DNA of 64,000 bases from the NCBI RefSeq assembly GCF_030818775.1, contig NZ_JAUTAU010000001.1, forward strand, positions 4,600,001 to 4,664,000, read 5' to 3'. This DNA comes from Bacillus sp. SORGH_AS_0510. Lineage in GTDB: Bacteria; Bacillota; Bacilli; Bacillales; Cytobacillaceae. A program made the translations under genes and the position numbers. Shown here one piece after another: positions 45,573-56,569 of the stretch. The stretch's first letter is position 1; every line of letters starts with the position of its first letter. The notes below the pieces were generated by a model. That model saw nothing but the letters and a program-made list of their open reading frames with translations, was not told the origin of the DNA and searched no databases.

Positions 45573-45665
45573 TATCAGCGATTTTTGTATACTTATCAGC
45601 GAATATATAAATATATCAGCGAATTTGCGAGTTTATCAGCGAATCGGGGACATTTATCAGCGAAT
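45573..45665. repeat. short tandem repeat TATCAGCGAAT (about 20-bp period)
   Basis: Five copies of TATCAGCGA at about 45573, 45594, 45614, 45634 and 45655. Units are short and AT-rich and have no clear hairpin. Similar in period to the repeat at 22680-22775, but different in sequence. Confidence 0.8.
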
Positions 45666-45729
45666 CGCTTTTTTCCTTTATTTCCACAAGCGTTAGTCAT
45701 TATGATTCGTTACCGTTCCACCCTTTTTT

Positions 45730-46275
45730 CTTCCTGTACGGTCAATAGTCACTTGACTAGTTACCATTCCTCACTCTTTTCACTCTGCTCGGGCTCTAGT
45801 CCCCTCGACTAGTTACCATTCCTCACTCTTTTCACCCTGCACGGGCACTAGTCCCCTCGACTAGTTACCATTCCTCACTCTTTTCACCCTGCACGGGCAC
45901 TAGTCCCCTCGACTAGTTACCATTCATCACTCTTTTCACCCTGCTCGGGCACTAGTCCCCTCGACTAGTTACCATTCATCACTCTTTTCACCCTGCACGG
46001 GCATTAGTCCCCTCGACTAGTTACCATCCATCACTCTTTTCACCCTGCTCGGGAACTGGTCCACTCGACTAGTTCCCATTCAGCACTCTTTTCACCCTGC
46101 TCGGGCACTAGTCCCCTCGACTAGTTACCATCCATCACTCTTTTCACCCTGCTCGGGAACTAGTCCCCTCGACTAGTTACCATCCATCACTCTTTTCACC
46201 CTGCTCGGGAACTGGTCCACTCGACTAGTTCCCATTCAACACTCTCTTCCTCTTAAACGGGCACTAGTCGCGCTC
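45730..46275. repeat. 52-bp tandem repeat array (about 11 units), CTAGTC/GACTAG hairpin
   Basis: CTAGTCCCCT (or CTGGTCC) recurs at 45796, 45848, 45900, 45952, 46004, 46056, 46108, 46160, 46212 and 46264, all exactly 52 bp apart, with a weaker first copy near 45745. The hairpin is CTAGTC-CCCTC-GACTAG; some units change to CTGGTC, keeping a G-U pair. Each unit has a pyrimidine stretch CACTCTTTTCACCCTGC. The array fills the gap between the GntP gene start and mglC. No gene seen. Confidence 0.92.
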
Positions 46276-46286
46276 CCTAGCAAAAA

Positions 46287-46336
46287 GGTGTCAGGCACCG
46301 CCCATGGACACCTTTCCACGAGTGGTGCCTGACACC
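46287..46336. repeat. GGTGTCAGGCACC palindrome, full copy
   Basis: Arms at 46287-46299 and 46324-46336 around GCCCATGGACACCTTTCCACGAGT, the same subfamily as the copy at 41386. It lies just after the mgl operon on the minus strand. Confidence 0.88.
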
Positions 46337-46355
46337 AAAAGATGCCCCCACAAAA

Positions 46356-46385
46356 AGAGCAGCCCAACAACTGGACTGCCCTAAA
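46356..46385 (-). terminator. terminator of the mgl operon
   Basis: GGGCAGTCC and GGGCTGCTC (minus strand) form an imperfect stem followed by TTTTT at about 46352-46356, within 20 bp of the mglC stop. Confidence 0.6.
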
Positions 46386-46393
46386 AATCTCTC

Positions 46394-47416
46394 TTATTTC
46401 TTCTTCGCGTGTTTTCTCATGTCAAAGGCAACTGCTACGACGATGATTAGGCCTTTCACGATGAATTGGATGTATGGGCTTACCCCAAGGAAAGCTAGAC
46501 CGTAGTTGATGATTTGGAATATAAGCACACCTGTCACTACGCCTGGTACCGTTCCAATTCCACCTGATAAAGATACCCCACCGACTACACAGGCTGCGAT
46601 GGCATCTAGTTCGTACATGTTACCTGTATTGTTTGTCGCACTACCTACACGGCCTGCCTCAAGCGTACCTGAGAATCCGTATAAAAGACCTGCGATCATG
46701 TAGATGATAATTAGATTTCTGGCAACGTTAACTCCGGAAACCTTGGCTGCTTCTGGGTTGCCCCCGATTGCATACATATTTTTTCCTAGTTGCGTCTTAT
46801 TCCAAATAACCCATATAACAACAGTAGCAATAATGGCATAAAGAACAAGGTACGGAATTTCATAAGAACCAACTGGAATACCGCGTTGAGCAAAGGTTGT
46901 AAACTTTTCGCTTAACCCACCGATTGGCTGTGCGCCATATGGAGGACGGTCAAAATAAATAGAAGTGATCCCATAAACCCCAATCATCATCCCTAAAGTG
47001 GCAATGAATGGCGGAACATGCAATTTCGCAACAATTACACCATTTAGTGTAGCGATTAAACCAGTTGCTACCATGGCAATTAAAATAGGAACAATTAACG
47101 GTAACTCTGGTAAATTTGGATACATTCTATATGCATAATCGCCTGCTTGCAGCATGGAAGCAGAGATAACCGCTGCCAGTCCGACCATCCGTCCAGCAGA
47201 TAAGTCCGTGCCGGCAGTAATCAGGATTCCTGCCATCCCTAGTGCAATGATGATACGGGACGAGGATTGACTTAAAATATTGATTAAGTTTGTAACTGAA
47301 AGAAAGTCAGGAGAAGCGATTACGATTCCAATAACGAGTAGGATTAAAAAGACATAAATCACATTATCAAAGAGCAGTTTAGTTATACTGCCTTTTTGTG
47401 TAGCTGAATTTTTCAT
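46394..47416 (-). CDS. mglC: galactose/methyl-galactoside ABC transporter permease MglC
   Basis: 340 residues with about 8-10 membrane helices. RbsC/MglC features include GMAGILITAGTDLSAGRMVGLAA near 60, AIGGNPEAAKVSGVN near 215 and AIAACVVGGVSLSGGIGTVPGV near 275, which contacts the ATPase. Start: AGGAGG sits only 2 bp before the ATG at 47422 and 8 bp before the ATG at 47416, so I prefer the latter. Last gene of mglBAC. Confidence 0.9.
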   Translation of the reverse strand: MKNSATQKGSITKLLFDNVIYVFLILLVIGIVIASPDFLSVTNLINILSQSSSRIIIALGMAGILITAGTDLSAGRMVGLAAVISASMLQAGDYAYRMYPNLPELPLIVPILIAMVATGLIATLNGVIVAKLHVPPFIATLGMMIGVYGITSIYFDRPPYGAQPIGGLSEKFTTFAQRGIPVGSYEIPYLVLYAIIATVVIWVIWNKTQLGKNMYAIGGNPEAAKVSGVNVARNLIIIYMIAGLLYGFSGTLEAGRVGSATNNTGNMYELDAIAACVVGGVSLSGGIGTVPGVVTGVLIFQIINYGLAFLGVSPYIQFIVKGLIIVVAVAFDMRKHAKKK

Positions 47417-47428
47417 TTGCATCTCCTC

Positions 47429-48935
47429 CTAATACAAAGCTGCTAATCGCATGATTTCTTCTTGCGATGTTTTTGCTGTTTCAACGATTCCCGCTGCTTT
47501 CCCATTACTCATGACCAAAATTCGGTCGGTTACCCCTAAAAGCTCTGGCATTTCAGAAGAAATCATAATAATTCCTTTACCTTCTGCCGCTAATTCATTA
47601 ATTAACTGGTAGATTTCAAACTTAGCCCCTACATCGATTCCTCGTGTCGGTTCATCCAGTAATAAAATATCAGGCTTGGTTAAAAGCCAGCGCCCGATAA
47701 TAACCTTTTGCTGGTTACCCCCTGAAAGACTGCCAATGGCCGTTTTTTGTGAAGGGGTTTTTACCTTCATGGAATCAATGACCCATTGGGTATCGTGTTC
47801 TACCTTCTTATCAGACAGGGAACCCGCTTTTTGTTTTATATTGTTTCATGTTAGAAATGATCGAGTTAAAGCTAATACTTAATTCTGGGAAAATTCCTGT
47901 TGATCTTCTTTCTTCCGTTACGAGTGCAAAGCCGTTTTTGATTGCGTGCTGCGGTGAATGATTTTTAATTACCTTTCCATGTAACTCTATCGTCCCAGAT
48001 GAGATCCCGCGAATGCCAAACAGGGCTTCAACTACCTCTGTCCGCTTTGAACCTACTAATCCAGCAATCCCTAAGATTTCGCCTTTTCGAAGTTCGAAGT
48101 TAATATTTGAAAAAGATGGCTGTGTTTCCGCAGTGAAATCAGAAACCTTTAATATCTTTTCTCCTGGTTCGTTCACTTTAGCCGGGAAACGCTGTGATAG
48201 GTCTCGGCCAACCATCAGCTTGATGATTTCGTCCGTTGTTAAATCTTTCGCGCTCTTTGTCGCAATATACTGACCGTCACGCATGATCGTCACTTCATCA
48301 GAGATTTTCAGGATTTCCTCCATTTTGTGAGAGATATAGATGATTGCCACATTCTCACTTTGGAGCTTCCGGATAATTCTAAACAGATGATTAACCTCTG
48401 TTTCGGTTAGGGATGAAGTCGGTTCGTCCATTACGATGATTTTTGAATGATAAGAAACAGCTTTTGCAATTTCCACCATTTGCATTTCCGAAACGGATAA
48501 CGTACTCACCTTGCTGCGTGGGTCGATGTTGATATCCAAACTCTTGAAAATAGCTGCGGTATCCTCGTACATTTTCTTCTCATCAACGAAAATGCCTTTT
48601 TTCGGATAACGCCCCAGCCATAGATTATCCATGACATTTTGTTGGCGTACCTGGTTTAGTTCTTGATGCACCATGGAAACGCCGTTTTCAAGTGCCTGCT
48701 TAGAATTAGCAAAGGAAACTTCTTTTCCATCAAATAGAATTTTGCCTTCATCCATTGAATAAATACCGAATAGGCATTTCATTAATGTGGATTTTCCTGC
48801 ACCATTTTCGCCCATTAAGGCATGTACGGAACCAGGCTTCACTTTCAGGGAAACGTTGTCCAATGCAAGTACCCCAGGGAATCTTTTTGTGATATTAAGC
48901 ATTTCTAGTAGATTGGTAGTACTGGATTCTGACAT
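47429..48935 (-). pseudogene. mglA: galactose ABC transporter ATPase MglA, frameshifted
   Basis: The first frame (48935 to 47811, 374 residues) holds Walker [23 protein letters not shown] and most of the second ATPase half up to [11 protein letters not shown]. The second frame (to 47429) continues [22 protein letters not shown]..., then [10 protein letters not shown] and [13 protein letters not shown], ending at the normal MglA C terminus. One extra base in GGG at 47818-47820 (minus-strand TTCCCTG where TTCCTG is expected) restores one frame of about 502 residues. Either a recent mutation or a sequencing error. The start follows AAGGAGG. Confidence 0.9.
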
Positions 48936-49049
48936 GACCGAACCTCCTTACTAACTATTTAAAAATAAGAGAAGCACCTGCGTTGTGCGTCCCTGTTTTT
49001 GATAAAAACTACAAATCTTACGGTGTCCCGCTCCAATCAATGCGGCAAT

Positions 49050-49135
49050 ACCCCGAACGAAAGAAAAGAAGATTCCTTTCCTTCGTTCGAAGAGCGCCAG
49101 GGGCTGACCTTCATCAGCCCTGGACAGGCGCTTCG
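49050..49135 (-). promoter_or_regulatory. tandem hairpins between mglB and mglA
   Basis: CGAACGAAAGAAAAG pairs with CTTTCCTTCGTTCG (49050-49092), and GCGCCAGGGGCTGA with TCAGCCCTGGACAGGCGC (about 49093-49133). No T-run follows, so they more likely stabilise mglB mRNA or reduce expression of the downstream genes, as usual after binding-protein genes. Confidence 0.65.
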
Positions 49136-49143
49136 ACTAATTC

Positions 49144-50205
49144 TTATTTGTATGCGTCTTTACCAACTTGGATGTTGTCTTTTGTTACTTCCACGTAAGG
49201 AACACGAACTGCTTTCTTGTCGTCAAGCTTCCATTCTGTTCCGTCTAATACGTCCTTACCTTTTGCTGCATTTGTAGCAAGTTCAATGGTTGCTTTACCT
49301 TGGTTTTTCGCGTCATTTAACACAGTACCAACCATCTTGCCTTTTTCAATCATTTCTAATGCTTCAGGAATCGCGTCAACACCTACAACTGGCATGAACT
49401 TGTCGCCGGAGAAATATCCGCCCTTTTCAAGAGAGGCAATGGCACCTAATGCCATACCATCGTTGTTAGCGATCACGAATTCAATTTTGTCATTGTATTT
49501 CGCTAACCAAGCATCCATTTTTTCAGTAGCTTTAGTTGCATCCCACATAGCTGTGTCCATGGCTAACTCTTCTACTTGGATGCCTTTTTCTTTTACAGTA
49601 TCAATTGCATACTTTGTACGTGCTTCTGCATCTGGATGTCCTGGCTCACCTTTTAATAGAACGTATTGGATTTTGCCGTCTTTATTTTTGTCCCACTTAT
49701 CCTTATTTGCTTCCCAAGCCTTAGCAATCAATTCACCTTGGATAACACCTGATTCAGATGAAGTTGTTCCTACATAGTAAGCTTTATCGTAGCCTGCTAG
49801 TACACTTGCATCTGGCTCTTTGTTAAAAAAGATAACTGGAATATTCTTTGGTTTTGCTTTATCAATGATGGTTTGAGCTGCTTTTGGATCTACTAGGTTG
49901 ATAGCTAGAGATTTTGCACCCTTTGCAATCAATGTATCTACTTGCTCAATTTGTTTTGCCTGGTCGTTTTGTGAGTCATTTAGCATAAGTTTTACTTTAC
50001 CTTTAGCTGAATCTTCCATTGCACGACGTACATAGGACATGAAGTTGTCATCAAATTTGTAGATGGTTGCACCAACAGCTGGTAGACCGCCGTCCTTACC
50101 TTTGCCAGAATCAGAACCGCTTGTTGAGCTACTGCAGCCTGCGGCTAATAGAATACTAGATGCAACTGTTAAAGATAGAACCAACCCTTTTTTCTTCTTA
50201 AGCAT
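49144..50205 (-). CDS. mglB: galactose-binding lipoprotein MglB
   Basis: 353 residues. A signal peptide with lipobox LAAGC (Cys near residue 24) anchors it outside the membrane. The sugar-binding fold shows [20 protein letters not shown] at the N terminus, [26 protein letters not shown], and [16 protein letters not shown], as in galactose/glucose-binding MglB. It delivers the sugar to MglC/MglA. AAAGGAG precedes ATG. First gene of the operon, about 60 bp after a 16-bp palindrome and 145 bp after a cre site. Confidence 0.92.
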   Translation of the reverse strand: MLKKKKGLVLSLTVASSILLAAGCSSSTSGSDSGKGKDGGLPAVGATIYKFDDNFMSYVRRAMEDSAKGKVKLMLNDSQNDQAKQIEQVDTLIAKGAKSLAINLVDPKAAQTIIDKAKPKNIPVIFFNKEPDASVLAGYDKAYYVGTTSSESGVIQGELIAKAWEANKDKWDKNKDGKIQYVLLKGEPGHPDAEARTKYAIDTVKEKGIQVEELAMDTAMWDATKATEKMDAWLAKYNDKIEFVIANNDGMALGAIASLEKGGYFSGDKFMPVVGVDAIPEALEMIEKGKMVGTVLNDAKNQGKATIELATNAAKGKDVLDGTEWKLDDKKAVRVPYVEVTKDNIQVGKDAYK

Positions 50206-50260
50206 GTGATCATTCTCCTTTTTCCTTTTGATAAAGACTAACGGTGCTTAACTAGCCTAC

Positions 50261-50276
50261 GTGTAAGCCCTTACAC
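50261..50276. promoter_or_regulatory. palindrome GTGTAAGCCCTTACAC upstream of mglB
   Basis: A 16-bp inverted repeat (GTGTAAG/CTTACAC) 55 bp before the mglB start, in the region expected to overlap the promoter or leader. It has the look of a LacI-family operator. Confidence 0.5.
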
Positions 50277-50349
50277 ATATGTTAGCATCAGGATAATCAC
50301 GGCAATAGTTCCAATCTATAGCACAATTTTGTGAATACCTAGACATTTT

Positions 50350-50363
50350 TGCAAACGATTGCA
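50350..50363. promoter_or_regulatory. CcpA cre site upstream of mglB
   Basis: TGCAAACGATTGCA fits TGNAANCGNTNNCA exactly. Located about 145 bp before mglB, where CcpA would repress the galactose uptake operon when glucose is present. Confidence 0.75.
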
Positions 50364-50396
50364 ATTATCTGATAATAAAATCCTATTCTTTTTAGA

Positions 50397-50525
50397 AAAG
50401 CGTAAGCGTCTTGGTCAGCCCCGACAGGCAAATGTTCTTCGGTAAGAAAAGTCCGCCTTTTGACTTTTATTGCCGAAGGTTATTTGACCCGAGGGGCTAG
50501 GCGCTGGAGCTGGACAATTCTCGAA
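50397..50525. repeat. long imperfect palindrome of the Bacillus dispersed type
   Basis: AAGCGTCTTGGTCAGCCCCGA (first part AAGCGTCTTGG) near the left end pairs with CGAGGGGCTAGGCGCT near 50499-50515, and inner arms GTTCTTCGG/CCGAAGGTT pair again. I recall similar elements containing AGGCGCTGGAGCTGGA between genes in many Bacillus genomes. It lies between the mglB upstream region and the AraC-type regulator gene. Confidence 0.65.
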
Positions 50526-50559
50526 GTCGAATTTCATACTTTCTTATAATGTAAAAAAA

Positions 50560-50600
50560 ATGAAAGGCCGGCTCCTTTGCTTTTGGAGTCGGCCTTTCAT
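50560..50600 (-). terminator. terminator of the sensor-kinase-regulator operon
   Basis: ATGAAAGGCCGGCTCC and GGAGTCGGCCTTTCAT form a 16-bp stem, followed on the minus strand by TTTTTTTT. Confidence 0.9.
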
Positions 50601-50607
50601 TGAGATT

Positions 50608-52197
50608 TTATAGACTAACCGTTGCTTTCCGGAATTCTGATGGCGATAAGCCGGTTTGCTTTTTGAAAACACGGCTGAAGTAATTCGGGTCTTTGTAGCC
50701 GACGGAGTAGCAAATTTCTTTTAAGCTTTTTCCATGATCAACAATCGCCGTTTTCGCGTGCTGGATTCTTATTTCTGTCAGATAATCAATAAACGTCATT
50801 CCAAAACGATCTTTAAATAACTTGCTTAAATAGTACGGGCTTAGTTCCACAAATTCAGCCACTGATTCTAATGTAATAGAATTGGCGTAATGCTGTTCAA
50901 TATATTCCTTTGCCTTATGCAACATGCCTTTTGCATGATTATTTCTCCAGACCTGAACTTGATGGACGACAGCTAATAAATGGGCTTTCCCTTTTTCAAA
51001 AATCACCCTACTATCCTCCGCCTCGTCGATTGCAGGAGTTCGTTCATAGTCGATTCCTAAATCATGAAGCATACGTGAGATGAGAATAAACAACTCCTCG
51101 AAGGACTTTTTCACTAGTTCTGTCTTCACGTTTTTATTGTCAGCATGCTTGGCTACGAATGTATCAAATATGTATAAAACCTGATTCACATCCCCCTGAC
51201 GAACCGCCTCTAGCAATTTTTTCTCCACCTCAAGCACACCAGATTCCACGGATTCCGGAGATGCCCCTTGCTTAACACCAATGATGTATTTGCGATTCGG
51301 TGTTTTTAACAATTGCTTTAGAGCTAATACGGCTTCATGATAGGATTGATTTAGCTCATGTGCTTGATTGTAGAGAAGACCCACCCCAATTCGCAGCACT
51401 GCAGGAAAAGATTCTTTTTGAAAAAGACTATACAACTTTTCAATAATCGCCTGTGCACTCGCTTTAAAGTTCGTTTTCTCAGCTGTCTTTTTACATAAAA
51501 ATAAAACGGGCACTTGGGAATCTGTAAGGGGCCCAATTATCATTTCTTCATTTATTACTACTACTTTCTGAATCTCTTTTAGCCACTGATACCAATTCTG
51601 TTTGTCGCTGGCTGATAATTCGGCATGTCCCGTAGGCTGCAGGGAGAGAAGCATAATATATCCTGAAGTAATCTCCACCCCTAATAATTGACCCCATTCA
51701 TCAAACGTAATATCTTGAACAGAATTCACTAATAAAGAGGAAACCCACTCTTTTTGCGCGATGGATACGGCACGCTCCAGGTTGTCTCTTAAGCTCTGCT
51801 GTTCTTCTTTCTGTTTTCGTTCCTCTAAGATTTCACTAGAGACCCGTTCCACTGCTTCCAAAATATCTTGTTTACTGCTTGGTTTTAGAATGTATTCTTT
51901 CACACCCTGCTGCATCACTTCTTTGGCATATTCAAAGGTATTAAAGGCAGAAACCATGATAAAGCGAATCCCAGGGTCCATTTTTCTAATCTCTTTCACC
52001 GCTTGAACGCCATCTACACCAGGCATTTTTATATCCATAAAAATAATATCTGGCCGATGCTCGTTCGCCATTTCTATCGCCTTCCTGCCATTGGGAGCCT
52101 CCCCAATCACTGTGACGTCCTTCAAAGAACCGTTAATGATTTTCGTTAAGGCCTTGCGCTCAATGACTTCATCATCCACTATAAGAATGTTCAACAA
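50608..52197 (-). CDS. YesN-like response regulator with AraC DNA-binding domain
   Basis: About 529 residues. The receiver domain ([16 protein letters not shown], phospho-acceptor D in [13 protein letters not shown]) is followed by a long middle region (about 150-400) and a C-terminal AraC pair of helix-turn-helices ([27 protein letters not shown] and [25 protein letters not shown]). TTG at 52197 is preferred because AAAGGGGG precedes it. It overlaps the kinase gene. Output of the three-component galactose-type sensor; the likely target is mglBAC. Confidence 0.88.
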   Translation of the reverse strand: MLNILIVDDEVIERKALTKIINGSLKDVTVIGEAPNGRKAIEMANEHRPDIIFMDIKMPGVDGVQAVKEIRKMDPGIRFIMVSAFNTFEYAKEVMQQGVKEYILKPSSKQDILEAVERVSSEILEERKQKEEQQSLRDNLERAVSIAQKEWVSSLLVNSVQDITFDEWGQLLGVEITSGYIMLLSLQPTGHAELSASDKQNWYQWLKEIQKVVVINEEMIIGPLTDSQVPVLFLCKKTAEKTNFKASAQAIIEKLYSLFQKESFPAVLRIGVGLLYNQAHELNQSYHEAVLALKQLLKTPNRKYIIGVKQGASPESVESGVLEVEKKLLEAVRQGDVNQVLYIFDTFVAKHADNKNVKTELVKKSFEELFILISRMLHDLGIDYERTPAIDEAEDSRVIFEKGKAHLLAVVHQVQVWRNNHAKGMLHKAKEYIEQHYANSITLESVAEFVELSPYYLSKLFKDRFGMTFIDYLTEIRIQHAKTAIVDHGKSLKEICYSVGYKDPNYFSRVFKKQTGLSPSEFRKATVSL

Positions 52198-53650
52198 GCT
52201 CGCTTCCCCCTTTTGCCGCAATAGGAATGGTCAGTCTAAAATTAGTCCCCTTCATTAGCTCTGATTCAATTTCAACCACGTCATTTCTCTGGTAAAAAAG
52301 TTGCAGTCTTCTTATGACGTTTTTCACACCAATTCCATTTGAATGCTCTTTTGACTTTTCAGGTGGTTCTTCGGCACCCGCAGCCCCATCCACATATTGG
52401 AGCAATCTTTTTTTGACGGTTTCGTCCATCCCATCTCCATTATCAATTACCTCGACGTGAACTTGATCCTGGTGACGATAAATATGTAGGCGAATTTGGC
52501 CATTTGCTTCATAAGCCTCTACACCGTGGATAAAGGCATTTTCGATGATTGGCTGGAGGATTAAGCTTGGAATCTCCGTATCTAAGCACGCTTCATCAAT
52601 CTCTGTGACAAACTGAATCCGTTCACCAAATCTTGTCTGTTGAATATAAAAGTACTCTTTAACAATTCGTACTTCATCCCTTAGGGTCGAAGCTTTATCG
52701 AAATCACTTAAGTTATAGCGAAGTATAGCAGCCACAGCCTCTATCAACCGCGAAGTATGCTCAGCCTCCTCTAAATAGGCCATCTTTGAAACCGTATTCA
52801 AAGTATTGAATAAGAAGTGAGGATTGATTTGGTTTTGAAGACTCCTTAACTCTAACTCTTTTAACAACTTATCCAATTCGCCTTTTTGTTTAATTTCAGT
52901 GACTAATTGTCTGAGGTTTGTCCGCATCTGGTTGAACGTTTCAGTTAACGGCTTCAACTCATCCTTTGTGGTGATTTTAATATCTTCTCCGGACAGGTTG
53001 CCTTTTGAGATTTGTTTAGCCGCTTGCGATAACAAACGAATCGGTTTTGTAATACCGCCCGAAATCCATAATGCTAACAAGGTGCTTAGGAAAAAGGCTG
53101 CGGCGAAAAGAGAGATGGACATTAATTTATAATAATGATTTTGCCTCTCCATCTGATTATAGAATTGTTGATAATCAGTCAGCTTATTGTTTAGCAAACC
53201 CAGTGTACTTTCTTGCAAAAAGGAAGCAATTTTCATGACTTCGTTAAAATGATAGGAGTATTGGTTAATATCTTCTTTTTGGAAGGCCATAATCGTCGCA
53301 TCACTTTCTTCCAAAAAACTATCGATCATATTTTTATAGTTAATAAGCTTGATATCATTTGTGTCTAGTTCTTCATACAGGCTGCTTTGATCCTTGAGGA
53401 GCTTGGTCTTTTCTCTCTGATAGTCTTTTAAATAGACAGCTTCCTTATCTAAAATATACGCATGCAGTTTTTCCGTCACTAAGTTGGTCCTTTTGGAGAT
53501 ATCATTGAGAAGAAGAAAACGTTCAAAGCTATCATCGTATTCTACGACGAGATTTTCGCTGCTTTTATAAAAAAAGAAGCCGACTGAAGAAAGCAAAACG
53601 ACCAATACGATGAAATAAAGAAGCAATTTGGACCGAATTCGAAATAGCAT
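52172..53650 (-). CDS. YesM-like sensor histidine kinase
   Basis: 492 residues. Two membrane helices ([19 protein letters not shown] near 10-28 and [24 protein letters not shown] near 175-198) flank an extracellular sensor region. A HAMP domain follows ([20 protein letters not shown]), then the His-kinase motif with phospho-acceptor in [13 protein letters not shown] and the ATPase box IDNGDGMDE. It should sense signals relayed by the sugar-binding protein encoded just before it; its ATG overlaps that gene's stop by one base. Confidence 0.9.
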   Translation of the reverse strand: MLFRIRSKLLLYFIVLVVLLSSVGFFFYKSSENLVVEYDDSFERFLLLNDISKRTNLVTEKLHAYILDKEAVYLKDYQREKTKLLKDQSSLYEELDTNDIKLINYKNMIDSFLEESDATIMAFQKEDINQYSYHFNEVMKIASFLQESTLGLLNNKLTDYQQFYNQMERQNHYYKLMSISLFAAAFFLSTLLALWISGGITKPIRLLSQAAKQISKGNLSGEDIKITTKDELKPLTETFNQMRTNLRQLVTEIKQKGELDKLLKELELRSLQNQINPHFLFNTLNTVSKMAYLEEAEHTSRLIEAVAAILRYNLSDFDKASTLRDEVRIVKEYFYIQQTRFGERIQFVTEIDEACLDTEIPSLILQPIIENAFIHGVEAYEANGQIRLHIYRHQDQVHVEVIDNGDGMDETVKKRLLQYVDGAAGAEEPPEKSKEHSNGIGVKNVIRRLQLFYQRNDVVEIESELMKGTNFRLTIPIAAKGGSELVEHSYSG

Positions 53651-54651
53651 TAGTTGTTGTCCTCCTTGTTGCGCATACCGCTTACGGGTAAATCACCGAT
53701 TCTCATAACTCTTGTTTCTGTATGAACAACCTGAGAGACTGTTTTACCTTCGATTATGTCAATCATCATTTTCACTGCTCTGTATCCCATTTCATAGGGT
53801 TGTTGTACAACGGTCGCCTTGATTGTTCCTCTTCGAATATAATCTAGGGTTTCGGGCAGTGTATCAAATCCAATCACGTACACTTCTCTTTGTTTTTTAT
53901 ATTTCTCAATGACCTGTGCAATTCCGATTCCATCAAGAGCACTGGTCCCATAAAAGGCATTGATTTCGGGATGATCTTTTAGAAGTTGATTGGCCTTTTC
54001 TGCCGCTTTTACCGTACTGATTTCGGATTGCTGGATGTCGACGATATGGATTCCAGGTTCTTCTTTTACCGCGTCCTGGAAACCCTTCACGCGCAATTGC
54101 TGATGGTTTGCAAAAAAGTTCCCGGTAATAATAGCTACATTGGCTTTACCGTTTGTGTCGGTTATTAATGCTTTTCCAGCCAAGTATCCTGAGTAATAAT
54201 TGTCTGTCCCAATATAGGCTAATCGCAGACTATTTGGGGCATCTGTATCCACCGTAATAACTGGTGTTCCATCAGCTATAACCCGATTTATTAACGGCGT
54301 AAATTGTTCATCAATTAACCCTTGTGTTAAAATACCATCCACTTTAGATGCAGCTGCCATTTCAATGGTCTTTAAATGGTCGTCAATATTTGTCTGTTTC
54401 GGCCCCGTGTATTCCAGTAGCACACCATATTTTTTGGCGGCGTCCTTTGCTCCGCTTTCAACAAGTCTCCAATACTCGTTATCTAGCTCTTCCGGAACAA
54501 GGACAAAGTGATATTTATAAGGTTCATGTACCTTTTTCTCGACGGGCAAATGATGGGTAACCACCTTATATCCATAAAAAACCGACAAAGTGCAACTCAC
54601 AATAAATAATAAAACACCAAATGTATACGCTGCCAAGGATAACCTGCTCAA
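53650..54651 (-). CDS. membrane-anchored sugar-binding sensor protein
   Basis: 333 residues with an N-terminal membrane helix ([21 protein letters not shown]) and a periplasmic-binding fold like RbsB or MglB ([57 protein letters not shown]). No lipobox or partner permease is next to it, and it is the first gene of an operon with a LytS/YesM-type kinase. This matches three-component sensors such as XylFII-LytS-YesN, in which the binding protein presents sugar to the kinase. TTG start follows GGGGAGATAGG. Confidence 0.85.
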   Translation of the reverse strand: MSRLSLAAYTFGVLLFIVSCTLSVFYGYKVVTHHLPVEKKVHEPYKYHFVLVPEELDNEYWRLVESGAKDAAKKYGVLLEYTGPKQTNIDDHLKTIEMAAASKVDGILTQGLIDEQFTPLINRVIADGTPVITVDTDAPNSLRLAYIGTDNYYSGYLAGKALITDTNGKANVAIITGNFFANHQQLRVKGFQDAVKEEPGIHIVDIQQSEISTVKAAEKANQLLKDHPEINAFYGTSALDGIGIAQVIEKYKKQREVYVIGFDTLPETLDYIRRGTIKATVVQQPYEMGYRAVKMMIDIIEGKTVSQVVHTETRVMRIGDLPVSGMRNKEDNN

Positions 54652-54689
54652 CCTATCTCCCCACTCTCGACGCCACTCTAACTAACGCT

Positions 54690-54718
54690 ATTATACGGAA
54701 CATTCCAAAAACCGACAA
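54690..54718 (-). promoter_or_regulatory. SigA promoter of the sensor operon
   Basis: TTGTCG (54713-54718), 17-bp spacer, TATAAT (54690-54695) on the minus strand, about 40 bp before the sensor gene. Confidence 0.75.
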
Positions 54719-54743
54719 TGGAAAGAATATGGTGTCCTTCTAT

Positions 54744-54756
54744 GGTGTCAGGCACC
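54744..54756. repeat. half copy of the GGTGTCAGGCACC palindrome
   Basis: Only the left arm GGTGTCAGGCACC is present, followed by ACAGAAAGAC. The right arm is missing. Confidence 0.7.
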
Positions 54757-54799
54757 ACAGAAAGACACTCTAGTAATTCGGACTACTTTTTGTTTTATT

Positions 54800-55450
54800 C
54801 CGCTTGGGTTGTCCGAAGTTTCCTTGTCTTTTGACTATGTTGCTCGCTTTTCCTCTGACTCTGTCAGAAGTTTTCTTGCCTTCTGACTATGTTGTTGGGT
54901 TTTCCTCTGACTCTGTCAGAAGTTTGCTTGCCTTCTGACTATGTTGCTCGTTTTTCCTTCCACTCTGTCAGAAGTTCGCTTGCCTTCTGACTATGTTGCT
55001 CGCTTTTCCTTCCACTCTGTCAGAAGTTCCCTTACCTTCTGACTATGTTGCTCGCTTTTCCTTCCACTCTGTCAGAAGTTCGCTTACCTTCTGACAGTTT
55101 TGCTCACTTTTCCTTCCACTCTGTCAGAAGTTCCCTTACCTTCTGACTATGTTTCTCACTTTTCCTCTGACTCTGTCAGAAGTTTGCTTGCCTTCTGACT
55201 ATGTTGCTCGTTTTTCCTTCCACTCTGTCAGAAGTGCCTTGCCTTCTGACTATGTTGCTGGCTTTTCCTCTGACTCTGTCAGAAGTTTGCTTGCCTTCTG
55301 ACTATGTTGCTGGCTTTTCCCTCCACTCTGCCAGAAGTTCCCTTATCTTCTGACTATGTTGCTCATTTTTCCTTCCACTCTGTCAGAAGTTCGCTTACCT
55401 TCTGACTATGGAGACGGGTTTTCCTCTGACTCTGTCAGAAGTTGCCCCAA
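54800..55450. repeat. 52-bp tandem repeat array (12 units), CTGTCAGAAG hairpin type
   Basis: CTCTGTCAGAAG recurs at 54859, 54911, 54963, 55015, 55067, 55119, 55171, 55223, 55274, 55326, 55378 and 55430; all steps are 52 bp except one of 51. Hairpin arms GTCAGAAG and CTTCTGAC are kept in almost all units; other bases vary (GCTCGCTTTTCCTTCCA). The same unit family occurs at 33815-33985. It fills the gap between the sensor operon and the gal operon. Confidence 0.93.
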
Positions 55451-55546
55451 CTCGGACTAGTCTTTTCTATTATGATCTCAATCTACCCGTATGCCAGACG
55501 GCTTCCGGCCATCAGTCCCCAATAAACCTCGATATAAAAACAAAAA

Positions 55547-55568
55547 ACCCACCACTAGTTTGGTGAGT
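55547..55568 (-). terminator. terminator of the gal operon
   Basis: ACCCACCA (55547-55554) and TGGTGAGT (55561-55568), 8 bp with one mismatch, followed by TTTTTTG on the minus strand, right after the LacI-family gene. Confidence 0.7.
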
Positions 55569-55573
55569 CTAAA

Positions 55574-56569
<996 letters not shown>

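Noticed and set aside
45585..45812. A 75-residue frame over the 45.6-45.8 kb repeats
   Set aside because: Made of the TATCAGCGA and CTAGTC repeats, with no ribosome site.
47811..47830. Programmed frameshifting in mglA
   Set aside because: No slippery heptamer with a downstream structure is evident, and the family is normally encoded in one frame; a one-base insertion is simpler.
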